Source of the DNA: an uncultured Oxalobacteraceae bacterium
GTDB lineage: Bacteria; Pseudomonadota; Gammaproteobacteria; Burkholderiales; Burkholderiaceae
Direction of reading: 5' to 3'
Assembly (NCBI GenBank): GCA_946480015.1
Contig: CAMLIL010000035.1
Span: forward strand, 1-51,933
DNA length: 51,933 nucleotides
Under the pieces are notes generated by a model, which saw only the letters and a list, made by a program, of their open reading frames with translations, did not search any database and was not told the DNA's origin. This document shows positions 37,482-49,700 of the stretch, in pieces. The position numbers and the translations under genes are program-made. Numbering within the stretch: the stretch's first letter is position 1; every line of letters begins with the position of its first letter.

Positions 37482-40400
37482 TCAGCGCGCCAGCGAGCGG
37501 TTGACGCTCGCATCGCTGGCCTTGAACAGGGTTTCGTCGAATTTGAAGCGCAGGCGCAGAAAGGCGCCCTTGGCGGTATAGTCGGCGCTGCTCAGGTCGC
37601 GCTCCCTGAAGCCGGATACGTTGTAGCCGGCCGACAGCCACAGGTTGGCCTTGAGCAGGTAGCCCACCTCCACCCCGCGCGCGAACTGGCTGGTGCCATC
37701 GTGCGGGCTGTGCAGCCAGGCGCCGAGCAGGCCGACATCCCAGCGTTCCGAGATGTCGTACACCACGCGCCCGGCGGCAAGCACGGCACGGTAGTCCTGG
37801 CTGGCGGCCGGCAGGCGGCGCTCGGTGCTGGCCTTGGCGGCCAGGCGCCCGGTCATCCACCAGGGCCGGCTCGGGTGGTAGTCCAGATGGGTCGAAACGA
37901 TGTGGGCCGCGTAGCTCTCGCCGTCGGCGCGGGTGTCGTCGCGCACGTTCTTGAACTCGTAGCGCGCCAGCGCGTTGTAGCGGTTGTGGTCGACCGGGCG
38001 CCAGGCCAGGCCGAGCTGGGCGCGTTCCTGCAGGCTGTTGCCGATCGCGGCGCCGGCGGCGTCGTCGCGGTTGCGCGCGAACAGCGCATAGTTGCGCACC
38101 AGCATAGTCCAGTCGCGGTCCAGCTTGCGCGCCAGCGCCAGCGTCGACAGCCACTGGTCCTGGCCCTGGTCGCCCGGGCTGGCGGCATTGTCGAACAGGC
38201 GGCGCCATTCGAGCTTGGCGGACGCCTTCCACAGCGGATTGGCGGTGTAGTCGAGCGCGCCGGACAGCGCCACGCCCTTCTGCTGGCGGCCATCGAACAC
38301 ATGCAGGTATTCGGCGTTGGTGCTGGCCGCCAGCCCCTCGGCCACGTTCCAGGTATTGCGTGCGCCGCTGGCCAGCTGCAGGTCGCGGCCCGAGGCCAGG
38401 TCGGTGGCGAGCGCGTCGCGCAGCCGGTATTCGGAGAAGATGCTGGCGCCCGGCAGGTAGCTCGACTCGACGCCGGCCACAAAGGCATTGCTCTTCTCGG
38501 CCGGGTTGAGCGCATAGCGCGACGCCAGCCCGGTCTGGTTTTCGTAGTGGGCGTAGGCGCGGCTGCGTTCCGACAACTGGTATTGCGCGCCCAGTTCGAA
38601 GCGCTTCTGGCGGCTGTCGGATACGCCATGCTCGGCCACGCCGTTCACGCTGAACGCGTCGGTGACCTTGAACTGCGCGCCCAGCGCCACAGTGGTGGCG
38701 TCGAGCGCGGCCTGGCTGCCCGGCTGGGGAGCGGCGCCGACCGGCGCGAACGTGGTGATGGTGCGCCCGTCGACCGTGCTGATGGCGCTGTTGGTGTTAC
38801 CCAACCCGAAAAAGCCGCCGTCCGGATTCTGGCCGGTCGGCAGCGCGCTGGTATTGCCGGCGAGCGCACCCTGGCCGGTCAACAGGCCCTCTTCCTTCAT
38901 GTGCTGCAAGGACAGGTCGAGCGCGAGCCGGTCGCTGCTCTTCCAGCGCAGGCCCACACGCGCCGCCTCGCGCCTGGCCACCACCAGCTGGTCGCGGCTT
39001 TGCAAGGCGGTGGTGTAGGCGGTCAGGGTGTCGCTGAGCCTGGCCGCGAACTTGACGCCGGCATCGCTGTGGCCGGGGCTGATGCCGCCGGCGCTGTTAT
39101 CGAACTGGCCGTCGGCGTGCTGCCAGTGCACGCGCGCTTCCAGCGTGTCGCCCTGGTGGGCCAGCTCCACCCGCGCGGCGCGCCCGCTGGCCGCGTCGGC
39201 CAGTTCGCCCGGCTGGCCGCTCGGCGTGGTGTAGAGCTGGCCGCCGGCGCGGTAGCTGGTCGAACTGCTGTGCGCCAGCTCGGCCACCAGCCGGGTCTTG
39301 GGCCCCAGCGTGGCTGCGGCGTTCACGCTCTGCAGGCGGTAAGGCGACTGCGGATTGGTGTCGTCGGCCATCGCGGCGCCGACCGTCACGGCGCTGCCCA
39401 GACGGGCCTGGCCGCTGGCGCCCAGCACCCAGAAATCGTCGCCGCCCTGGTCGACCTCGTAGCTGATACGGATCGACTGCGGGTCGCCCTCGGGCGTGAG
39501 CGAGGCCACCGCCTGCTTGAACAGGATGCGGCCCGAGAACGGCTCGAAGCTGTAGTCGTCGAGGCGGCGCAGCGGCGTGACCTGCTTGACGATGTCGGTC
39601 TGGTTCTTGTCGCGCACCACCAGTTCGACCCGTTCCGAATTGGCCAGCGCGCCGTTGTTGCGCACGGCGAAAGGGCCGGAGCCGCCGTTGGCGCGGTACT
39701 CTTCCACCACCTGCTTGGTGCGGTCGTGGAAGGCAAAGGTATCGAGCTTGCCATCCTGGCCGTCCCAATGGCCGCGCAGGCCGGTGGCGGTGCGCTGGTA
39801 CTGGCCCAGCTTGCGCGCTTCCAGGCCGGTGTCGGGCCCCGGTACGCTCGAGGCCACGCCTTCCGAGGTCGAGAAGTCGCCGTACAGCAGGTAGCTCTTT
39901 CTGTCGTCGATGCGCACATACAGGCGCCCGGCCGAGCGCGCGTCGAAGCCGGTGATCGCGCTGTCGCCGTAGACCGGATAGAACTCGTAGGGATTGATGT
40001 CGCGCTGCAGCCGCTCGCGCGTCTGCTGGTCCGAATCGTAGGCGGCGGTGAGCAGCTTGTCGCCGCCGACGGTGCCCTTGACGAAGAAGGCGCTGCGCGC
40101 GGCGGCGTTGGCCTTGCCGGCGTCGAACTGGCGGCTCCAGCGCGTGATGTCCTGCTCGAAACCGTCGTTGAAGCGGCCCGGCGCCAGCGGGTCGGCGCTC
40201 AGGCTGCGCCTGCTGATGATGCCTTCGGCCAGGCCGGCGGCCACCATCCGGCGCAGCTCCGGCACGAACGACAGCACGCCCTGCGCGCTGACGGCGCCGG
40301 CGTCCACGCGCAGCAGCACTTGCTGCGGCTCGCTCGGCGCCAGCAGGCGGAATTGCGCAACGCCGTCCAGCACGGCCAGCTGCACGCCGGGGGTGACGCG

Positions 40401-40793
40401 GTCGGCATCGCCGCCCTGCGGGCCGAGGGTATCGGTGGCGGCACCGTCGAGCAGGATGCGCCCGCCCGAGGCTTCCAGCGTCAGCAGCACTTTGCCGCTC
40501 AGCGGCTTGGCGTCCTTGTCGAGCACGCGCACCGACACCCGCACGGCGGACTGGCCGTCGGCCGGCACGCCGTCGCGGTCGGTCGCGACCTGGATTTCGG
40601 CGACCGGCCGGGCGTCGTCGCGGCGCCCGGCCCACATTTGCGGCGGGGACGACTGGGCGCGCTCGCCGGCGGGCGGCAGCGCCTGGACTTGGGCGCGGGC
40701 CGGGAAGGCGCAGGCGACGGCGAGCGCGCCCACCAGCATGCGGTGGGCGGCGGGAAATACGGAGTCGGTCATGGTGATGGTCTTATTGCGCAC
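37482..40793 (-). CDS. Large outer-membrane beta-barrel protein with N-terminal Ig-like domain
   Basis: About 1,103 residues: signal peptide (LVGALAVACAFPARAQ), an Ig/Big_1-like domain (about 60-170, with DGVPADGQSAVRVSVRVLDK), a helical connector, then a long barrel made of alternating strands ending RLRFKFDETLF. The region FYPVYGDSAITGFDARSAGRL and LYGDFSTSE is a recurring phrase of barrel proteins found beside DUF11-repeat genes. GTG at 40793 has GGGAG in front and overlaps the giant gene stop; ATG at 40772 is the alternative, giving seven residues fewer. The barrel may export or anchor the giant protein encoded just upstream. That role is inferred from operon layout only. Confidence 0.82.
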   Translation of the reverse strand: MRNKTITMTDSVFPAAHRMLVGALAVACAFPARAQVQALPPAGERAQSSPPQMWAGRRDDARPVAEIQVATDRDGVPADGQSAVRVSVRVLDKDAKPLSGKVLLTLEASGGRILLDGAATDTLGPQGGDADRVTPGVQLAVLDGVAQFRLLAPSEPQQVLLRVDAGAVSAQGVLSFVPELRRMVAAGLAEGIISRRSLSADPLAPGRFNDGFEQDITRWSRQFDAGKANAAARSAFFVKGTVGGDKLLTAAYDSDQQTRERLQRDINPYEFYPVYGDSAITGFDARSAGRLYVRIDDRKSYLLYGDFSTSEGVASSVPGPDTGLEARKLGQYQRTATGLRGHWDGQDGKLDTFAFHDRTKQVVEEYRANGGSGPFAVRNNGALANSERVELVVRDKNQTDIVKQVTPLRRLDDYSFEPFSGRILFKQAVASLTPEGDPQSIRISYEVDQGGDDFWVLGASGQARLGSAVTVGAAMADDTNPQSPYRLQSVNAAATLGPKTRLVAELAHSSSTSYRAGGQLYTTPSGQPGELADAASGRAARVELAHQGDTLEARVHWQHADGQFDNSAGGISPGHSDAGVKFAARLSDTLTAYTTALQSRDQLVVARREAARVGLRWKSSDRLALDLSLQHMKEEGLLTGQGALAGNTSALPTGQNPDGGFFGLGNTNSAISTVDGRTITTFAPVGAAPQPGSQAALDATTVALGAQFKVTDAFSVNGVAEHGVSDSRQKRFELGAQYQLSERSRAYAHYENQTGLASRYALNPAEKSNAFVAGVESSYLPGASIFSEYRLRDALATDLASGRDLQLASGARNTWNVAEGLAASTNAEYLHVFDGRQQKGVALSGALDYTANPLWKASAKLEWRRLFDNAASPGDQGQDQWLSTLALARKLDRDWTMLVRNYALFARNRDDAAGAAIGNSLQERAQLGLAWRPVDHNRYNALARYEFKNVRDDTRADGESYAAHIVSTHLDYHPSRPWWMTGRLAAKASTERRLPAASQDYRAVLAAGRVVYDISERWDVGLLGAWLHSPHDGTSQFARGVEVGYLLKANLWLSAGYNVSGFRERDLSSADYTAKGAFLRLRFKFDETLFKASDASVNRSLAR

Positions 40794-43700
40794 GGGATTC
40801 TCCCGCGACGGCCGGAACGGTGCCCTGGCGCGGCTTGACGACAGGCTGGCTGGCCTTGTCGGTCGCCTGGCGTGGCGCGCCCGGGTCTTTGCTGTCGAAC
40901 TTGAGGCCGGGCAGGCGCGCCGCCTCGGTCTCGACGCTGCGCACCCCGCCCTGGCTGCGGCGGGCCTTGACCTGCTCGATCACCGGCGCCGAGCAGGAGC
41001 CTTCGGCGAAGTCGGCGCGCAGCAGCTCGCCGTTCTTCACGTCGAGCCACAGGCTGCCGGCGTCGCCCAGGTTGCGGCTGCTGGTGGTGGTCAGGGCGCT
41101 GCCGCGCGGCAGGCTCAAGCTGTCGGCCTTGAGCACGTGCGACTTGGGCGACAGGCCGCAGTAGCTGAACTTGCCCTCGACATCGGTGGTGAAACTGGTG
41201 CCGTCTTCCAGGTAGAGCCGCACCCCGGGCACGCCGAGTTCCTCGCCGTCCTGCACATGGTTGTTGTTGCAGTCGACGAAGACCTTGCCGGCCACGCAGG
41301 CCTGGTCCGTGAAGACGCCGGCGTTCAGGCGCACCTTGAAGCTGCCGGTGTTGGAACTGGCCGCGCCGGCCAGCGGCGCATTGCCGCTCAGGCAGCCGGA
41401 CACGGTGTTGCAGGCGTAGGCGGTGGCGCGGTTGACGCCATCGCCCTGCAGGCTGCCGACCCCGGCGCGCATGCGGTAGCTCAGCACCGCCTGCTTGCCC
41501 GCGGCCAGCGGGCCGACGTTGAAGGCCAGCGCCACGCCGCTGGCGGGCAGCGGATCGGCGACCGGCTTGCCGTTTACGCGCACCGTGCCCGGCACCAGCG
41601 CGAAGCCGGCCGGCGGCAGGTCGCGCACCGTGGCCTGGGACACCGGCGAGCCGCCGGTCTGCTTGACGGTGACGGTGTAGAGCAGCGATTCGCCGAACTC
41701 GAGCTGCTGCTTGTCGCCGGTCTTGACCAGCGACAGGCCGGCCGGCACCAGCGGATCGAGCGGGATGTGGTTGTTCAGGATCGGCGCCGACTGCGGCGTG
41801 ATCGTGAAACCGAAGTAGTACTGGGTGGTCGGCGCGCCGCCCGGCACCATGCCGGCGCAGGCGTCCGGCTGATGCGGCGTGGTGCCGGCGGCCGGTGCGG
41901 TGTTGGATTTCTGGACCAGCGCCGGGTCGGGCACCGGCCCCACCGTGGGGATGCCCACGCAGGCCGGGATGCGCTCGGACGGCGCGGCCGTGTAGCCGGC
42001 CGGGTAGCGGCTCACGGTCAGGTGGTAGGCGCCGCTGGGGAAATCGTTCTGCAGGAAGAACTGGTACAGGCCATCGCTGCCGGTGGTCTGGTTCAGCGCA
42101 TCGAGACCGCCCAGCAAATGGCGCGCCGGGTCGAACCCGGCCGGGCCGGAGAAGGTCACCACCGCGCCGGCCAGCGGCAGGCGGCTGACGCTGTCGTAGA
42201 CCACGCCGGACGGATCGAGCGGCAGGTTCTGCTCGGTCAGGTCGTCGCCGTCGTGCAGCGTGAGGTTGCGGATCGCGCCGCCGCTGGCCACGCCGGCGCC
42301 GCCGCCCGAACTGGCGACGTTGGGCAAGCGGTTGCCGTCCTTGGTGAAGCGGATCTCGTAGCCGCTGCCGGACGGCAGCCCGCTCGCTTCGTAGCCCGGG
42401 CAGTGCAGGTTGTCGAACTGGTAGAAGCCGCGCGCGTCGCTTTGCACCGTGCAGATCGTCTTGCCGTCCTGGCTCAAGGTCACGGTCCAGTCGCGCACGC
42501 CTTCGAGCGTGCCGTCCTGCGGCCGCACCCGGGTATGTGCGCGGTCCATCCAGACATAGCCGCTGACGATCGGCGGCTTCAGGCCAAGGGTGCGCGAGCG
42601 CTCGCCGAACAGGTAGCCGCCCAGCGCGCCGCCATGGGCCGCATAGGCGGCCGCCGTGACCTCGATCTGGCCGATGGTGTTGTAGCCCGGCGCGGTGCCG
42701 AAGCCGCTGTTGTCGACCTTGCCGCCGGCCTGGCCGGCGCTGTCCTTGCCGTCGGCGATGCGCACGGTGTCCAGGTCGAGCTGATTTTCCACCAGGGTGT
42801 AGCGGCCCGGCGCCAGATTGTCGAAGCGGTAGCTGCCGTCGGCCGCGGTGACGGCCACGCAGTCGCGCTGGGCGCACAGGCTGGTGCCGTCGGCCGGCGT
42901 GCCCGACAGGGTGACGTGCACCCCCGCCAGGCCCTGCTCGCCCGCATCCTTCGCGCCATTGTCGTTGTCGTCCATATAGACGTAGCCGTGCAAGCCGCCG
43001 CGGCGTTCGCCGAACAGGTAGGCGCTGCCGTCCTGGCCGGTGCCGAGCACGATGCCGGCAACACTGTTGTGGGCGGCGCCGGCGTCGAAGCCGCCGTTGT
43101 CGCTGGCCCCGCCCAGGCTGCCGGCCGTCTCGCGGCCGTCCAGGTAGCCGTCCGGCTGGGTTTCGACCAGGCTGTAAGTGCCGGCCGGCAAGCTGGCAAT
43201 TTTGAAGCTGCCGTCGGCGCCGGTGACGGCGCGCCCTGCCTCGCCGGCCGGGCCGGTGGCGATCACGGTGACGCCGGCGATGCCGGGTTCGCCCGCGTCC
43301 TGCACGCCGTTGTCGTTGCCGTCGTGGTACACCACGCCGGCCAGGCTGGCGCTGGCGATCGCCTTGCCTTCGCGGAAATCGTAGCCGGTGGCGGCGCCGC
43401 CGGCCATCGGCATGACCAGGCCAGTGACGCTGTTGAGGGCCGCGCTGCCGCCGGCCAGGGTGCCGAGCGCGGTGCCGGTGGCGGCCGCGAAATCCTCATA
43501 GGCCGGCTGGGTTTCGGTCAAGGTGTAGGTGCCGGGCGGCACGACCGGGAACAGATAGCCGCCGTCGGCGCCGGTGGTGGCGCTAAAGCTGATCTGGGTG
43601 CCCAGCGTGGTGGTGCCGGCCAGTTGCAGCTTCACGCCTGCGAGCGCAGTGTCGCCCGCGTCGCGGCTGGCATTGGCGTTGGCGTCCAGGTAGACCTGGC

Positions 43701-46700
43701 CGGCCAGGCTGCCGTTTACCGCCGGCAGTTCGGTTTCGCCGAACAGGTAGCCGGTGGCGGCCACCCCGCTGCCGAGGGCGATGCTGGCGATGCTGTTCTT
43801 GGGCGTATTGAGCGTGCCGCCGGACGTGCCCGCCGTATCGCTGCCATCGGCAAAATCGGCCGGCTGGCTTTCGCGCACGGTATAGGTGCCGGCCAGCAGC
43901 GCGCTGAACTGGTAATTGCCCGATGCGTCGGTCAAGGTGCTGCGCGCGGCCGCCCCCGACAAAGTGACGGCCACCCCGCCGATGCCGCTCTCGCCGGCGT
44001 CGCGCAGGTGGTTGTTGTTGGCGTCGTAATACACGGTGCCGGCAATGCTGGCGCCGATCTCGCGGAAGTTGTAGTCGACCGCGGCGGCGCCGGATGCCAG
44101 CACGATGGCCGACACGCTGTCCACGGCCGCCGTGCCGGTGGCCACGGCGCCGATGGTGCCGGGCTGGGTGCCGGTGGCGGCGGCGAACTGGCTCAGGCCG
44201 GCCGGCTGGGTCTCGCTGACGGTATAGCCGGCGCCGTTGCTCGGGCGCAGGCCGGTGAAGCTGTAGCGCCCGTCCGCGCCGGTTTGCACGCTGGCGTTGA
44301 CGGCGTTGCCGCGGTCGTCGGTGCCGCCCAGGGTCAGGGTGACGCCCTGCAAAGCTTCGCCGGCGCCGGGCACGGCGTCCTGGTCGGCGTCGATGTAGAC
44401 CATGCCGGCGATGCCGGCCGGCTGGACTTCGCCGAAATTGAAATTGGCCCAGCTGTTGGCGGCGTTGAACGGGATTGCGCCGATGACGTTGAAGACGGCG
44501 TCGCTGCAGGCGGCGCAGGCCACGGCGTCGAGCGTGCCCTTGCGTACGATGCCGTCCAGCCAGGCGGCCGGCTGGGTTTCGGTGACGCTGTAGCCGCCCG
44601 CGCCGGCATTGCGCAGGCCGCTGAAGGTATAGCTGCCGTCGGCCAGGGTGGTCGCCGTGCACGGGGCGCTGGCGCAGGGGCCGGCGCCGCTGGCGGCAGT
44701 GCCGGCCAGGGTCAGGGTGACGCCGGCCAGCGGCGCCTCGGCGCCGTCCTTGACGCCGTTGTTGTTGGCGTCGTGATAGACGAAGCCGGACAGGCTGCCG
44801 GTCTTTTCGCCGAAGCGGTAATTGACCCCGCTCTGGCCCGCGCCGAGCACGATGCCGGCAACCCGGCTGTTGCCGGCAGCCACGCCCGGCGTGCCGGCCG
44901 CGCTCGCGCCGGTGCCGGCGCTGTTGACCGCGTCGACATAGTCGAGCGGCTGGGTTTCAGTCACGGTGTAACCGGCGCCATTGCTCGCGGGCAGGCCGGT
45001 GAAGGCGAAATCGCCGCTGGCGTCGCTGGTGGTGGTGCAGCTGCCGATGATGGTGCACACGCCGGCGCCGCTCGCGGAGAGGCCGGACAGGGTGAGCGTG
45101 ACGCCGGCAAGCGGGGTGTCGCCGGCATTGAAGGTGCCGCCCTGGTCGACGTCGAGGTAGACCTTGCCCGACAGGCTGGCGGCGATCTCGCCGAAGTGGT
45201 AGTTGCTGCCGATCTGGCCGGTGGCGATCACGATGGCGCCGAGCACGTCGTTGCCGACGCTGCCAACGGCCACGCCGTTGACGCTGCCGCGGCTGTCGGT
45301 GCCGTCGGCGTAGGCCGACAGCGGCGCCGCCGCCTGCGACTGTTCGGTCAAGGTGTAGCCGGCGCCGTCGCTGGCAGGCAGGCCGAGGAAACTGAACACG
45401 CCGCTGGCGTCGGTGGCCAGGGTGCACGGATTGGGCGAGATGGCCAGGCACACGCTGGTGCCGGTCGAGGTATTGCCCGACAGGGTGACCGCCACGCCGG
45501 CAATGCCGGGTTCACCGGCATCCTTGACGCCGTTATTGTTCAGGTCCGCATAGACGCTGCCGCCCAGCCCCTGCCCGCTCTCGCCGAAGTTGTAATCGGC
45601 GCCCGCGTCGCCCGCCGCCAGCGCCACGTTGCTGACGGTGCGCTTGGCCGCGCCCGGCACCGGGGTGTTGGCGGCCTTGGCCGTGGCGCCGTCGTTGCCG
45701 CCCTTGCTGCCGACGGTCATGCCGGTATGGGTCACGCCGCCCAGGGTCGCTTCGACCACCTGGTAGGTGCCGGGACGCAGGTTGGCAAAGCTATAGGCGC
45801 CGCTGGCGCCGGTGGTGGTGCTGGTGCTGACCGCGCCCAGATCGTCGGTACCGGTCAGGCTGACGGTCACACTGGTGATGCCCGCGCTCTCGTCGGTCGC
45901 GCCGACGCCGGTGAGGTCGCGCCTGGCGTCGGCGTTGAGGTCGACGAAGACGAAGCCGGACAGGGAGGCCGGGGCCAATTCGCCGAACAGGTAGCCGGTC
46001 GCCGCCGTGTTGGCCGGCAAGGTGATGGCGCTGATGGTGTCGGCGCCCACGCCGCTGGCGGTGCCGCCGGCGGTGCCGGCCGCTTCCTTGCCGTCCAGAT
46101 ACCCGCTGGCCTGGGTCTCGGTGATCGTGTAGGTGCCCGGCGCGCGGTCGCTGAAGCTGTAATTGCCGCTGGCATCGGTGGTGGCGCTCAGGTTGGTGAC
46201 GGTGTTGCCGTAGATGTCGGTGCCGTCCAGCCGCAGGCTGACGCCGGCGATGCCGGACTCGCCCACGGCCTTGGCCGCATCGTTATTACTGTCGGCATAC
46301 ACGGTGCCGGCCAGCGACGCGCGCTGCATCGCCACCGTGGCGCAGATACCGGTGTTGTTGGCCGGGTTGGGATCGACCTCGCCGGTCGTGGCCGAGGCGC
46401 AATTCTGCACGCTGGCGGCGTAGCTGGTCGACACCACCGGTACCTTGACGGTGGCGACCTTGCCGCTTTCGAGCAGGCCGATGGCGCAGCTGATCGTGGC
46501 GGCGCCGCTGCAGCTGCCGTTGGTCGGGGTGGCGTTATTGGTGCTCCAGAGCACGCCGGCGTTGTACGGCGCCGCGTTGTAGGGCGCCACGCTGCCGCCG
46601 GCGTACAGGGCCAGGCCGGCCGGCAGGCTGTCGGTCAGGTTGGTCACCTGGCTGTCGCCGGGTCCGGCGTTGGTCAGGGTCAGCACATAATAGAACGGCT

Positions 46701-49700
46701 GGCGCAGCTCGACGGTCGCGACACTGCTGTCGACCCCGCCGACGGAGGCGCGCGCGGCCTTGGCCAATTGCAGGTCGGCGCGCATCTTGACCGTGGTGGT
46801 CTGGCTGGTGGAATTGTTGGCCGCTACCGTGTCGGGCTCGTTGGAGGTGATCGCCACGGTCGAGGAATAGCTGTCGCCGCTGGTGCCGGGCTGGGTGTCG
46901 ACGTGGTAATCGAGGTACAGGTCGGTGCTGGCATTGCCGGCCGCCAGGATCTGCGCGGGCGGGAAGGTACAGGTAATGGTCTGGGTGGCCGGACCGGTCA
47001 CCTGCACGCCAGCCTGGTCGCAGTAGCCGGCGTAGGCCTGGCCGGTGGCGGCCAGCTTGTCGCCCACGAAAGTGATCGATTTGCCGGCCGGCGGACGCAT
47101 CGTGTAGCTCAGCACCAGGCCGGATGCGACCGAGGGGCCGCGGTTGGTGATGGTGTTGCGGTAGGTGACGACGTTGTCCGGGAAGGCGGGGTTGCCGCTG
47201 GCCGGCACGAAGCCGAGCGGATCGACGTTGTCGGTATTGTTGACCAGCAAATCGAGCGACGCGGCGGTGACGGCCAGCACCACGGCGGCGCTGTTGTTGC
47301 CGGCATTGCTTTCCTGGGTGGTGGTGGCCACGCTGACGGTATTGGTGATCTCGCGCGGGCTGGGCGGCGCGATCATGTAGTCGGGCCGCACCACCACGGT
47401 CACGGTGGCGGTGCCGCCCGCGCCGATGCTGCCCAGGCTGCAGGACAGGGTGTGGGTGCCGCCGTCGTAGGCGGCGCAGCTGCCGGCGCTGGGCGTGGCC
47501 GAGATGAAGGTCATGCTCCCGCTGGGGATGGTGAAGACGTCGCTGAGCGTGACCCCGGCCGCGCTCGAGGGGCCATTGTTATTGACCGTCAGCACGTAGG
47601 TGGCATTGGTGCCGGCCGCCGCCGATCCCGGCGTCACGGTATCGACCACGGTCAGGTCGGCCACCGGATCGACCTGTACGTTGGCCGAGGCGCTGTTGTT
47701 GGCCGGGTTGGTGTCGCCCTGGTCGGTCGAGGTGACGCTGGCGCTGTTGGTCCAGACATTGCCGGGCTGGGCCGCGCTGTCGAGCACGGGACGGGTCACC
47801 GTGACGGTAAATACGGCGGTGCTGCCGCTGGCCATGCTGCCGCCGTTCTGGCTGCAACTGACGGTGGAGCCGCCGCTGCAGGCGAAGGTGGCGGTGCTGG
47901 TGCCCCCGCTCAGGGCCGCCGCGACCACGGTCTTGCCGGCGATATAGCCGGGAATCGGATCGGTCAGCACCACGCCGGTGGCAGCGCCAGGGCCGGCATT
48001 GGTCACGGTCAGGGTGTAGGTGATGGTCGGCGCATTCCAGGCCAGCAGCCCGGTGTCGGCGCTCTTGGCCAGCTGCAGGTCGAGCGAGGCCGGCGCCGCG
48101 GTCGACAGCGCCGAAGCACTGGCGCAATTGTTGCCGCCGATGGGATCGCTCAGGCTGGCGCCGCTGTCGGTGTAGCTGGCGCAAGCGGTATTGCCGAGGG
48201 TGCCGGCGGCGGTGGCCGTGGTGGTCAGCAGCAGGTCGCTGGCCGAGGCGCCCACGGCCAGCGCCGCATTGTAGGTACACGTTACATCCTGCCCCACCTG
48301 GGCCGCGCACGTCCAGTTGCTGCCGCTGAAGGTGCCGCTGTAGCTCTCGCCGGCCGGCAGCGTGTCGATCACGCGCACCTCGCCGCTGGCGGCCGCGCGC
48401 GGGCCGTGGTTGGTCACGCGCACCGTGCTGACCATATTGCTGCCCTGCGCCACCGGGTTGGGCGACTTGGTCTTGGTCAGCTCCAGGTCGACGCCGTCCG
48501 GCACGATGGACACGCCCACGCTGCCGCTGTCGTTGCCGGCATTGCCGTCGGGGGTGGCACTGGCAATGCTTGCGGTGTTGGTGGCAGCTGTGAGCGCTAC
48601 CACCACCGGCGCGGTGGCGTTGATGGTGATGTTATTGGCCGCGCCGACGGCGTAGCTGGCCCGGGTACAGCTGACATCCTGCCCGCTCACGCTGCAGGTC
48701 CAGCCGGTGCCGGCGGCGCTGATACCGCTAAAGCCCGCCGGCAGGCTGTCGCTGACGGTGACGCTGGTGGCGCTGAACGGTCCCAGGTTGCGCGGCGCCA
48801 GGGTAAAGCTCATCGCCTGGCCGCTGGCCAGCAGCGCCGCCGAGGCGGTCTTGGTGATTTCCAGGTCGGTGCCGGAGGTGATCGTGGCATTGGCCGAGGA
48901 AGCGTCGTTGCTGTTGTCGTAGTCGGTCGCGCCGCCGCCGAGCGCCACCACGCCGGTGCTGGTGACGGTGCCGGTGACCGCGCCGGTCACCCGGGTGACG
49001 ATGCTGATATCGGGCTGCGCGCCCAGCGCGGCCGAGGTGCGGCTGCAGGTGACGAGCTGCCCCGCAGCCCCGCAGGTCCAGCCGCCCCCGCTGGCGGACT
49101 GGTAGGTCACATTCGGGCTCAGCGTGATGCTGGCGGTGACGGTACCGGCCACGTTGGGCCCGCCGTTGCTGACGGCCGCCGTATAGGTCAGGGTGCCGCT
49201 GGCGGGCACGCTGACCGGCGAGGCGCTCAACGCCAGTCCCAGGTCGGCGCCGTTGTCGACCGTGGTGACCTGGCTGAGGCTATCGTTGCCAGCGTTGGTG
49301 TCGGCATCGGTGCTCGAGACGGTCGCCGTCAGGCTCACCGTGCTGCCGGCGCCCGCCAGGCTGCGCACGGTCACGCTGACGTCGTGCACGTCGGCCGTTC
49401 CGGGGCCGCTGACGTCGCCCTGCACCGTCGGGTAACTGCAGGTGACGGTATGCGTTCCGGCCGCGTAGCTGCAGGCCGCGTCGTTGACCGACACAAAGCT
49501 GGTCTGTGCGTCGAGCGGGAACACCAGCGACACGTTGTGCGCGACATCGCTGGTATTGTTGGTGATCGAGGCGGCATAGACGATGGTGCCGCCACGCACT
49601 GCCGGATCGGGTGCATCGGTCAGGTTCGACACCAGCATGTCGACTGCGGCGGCCTGCAGCGGCAAGGCCAGCAGACAGGCGGCGAGCGCGCGCGGGGAGG

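Noticed and set aside
37452..40838. A 1,128-codon plus-strand frame opposite the barrel gene
   Set aside because: Composition is Ala/Gly/Arg/His-rich without domains; the minus-strand product has a signal peptide and a recognisable barrel.
42597..46320. The regular repeat spacing as a CRISPR array
   Set aside because: Units are about 330-400 bp, protein-coding and diverged; there are no short identical repeats with spacers and no cas genes.
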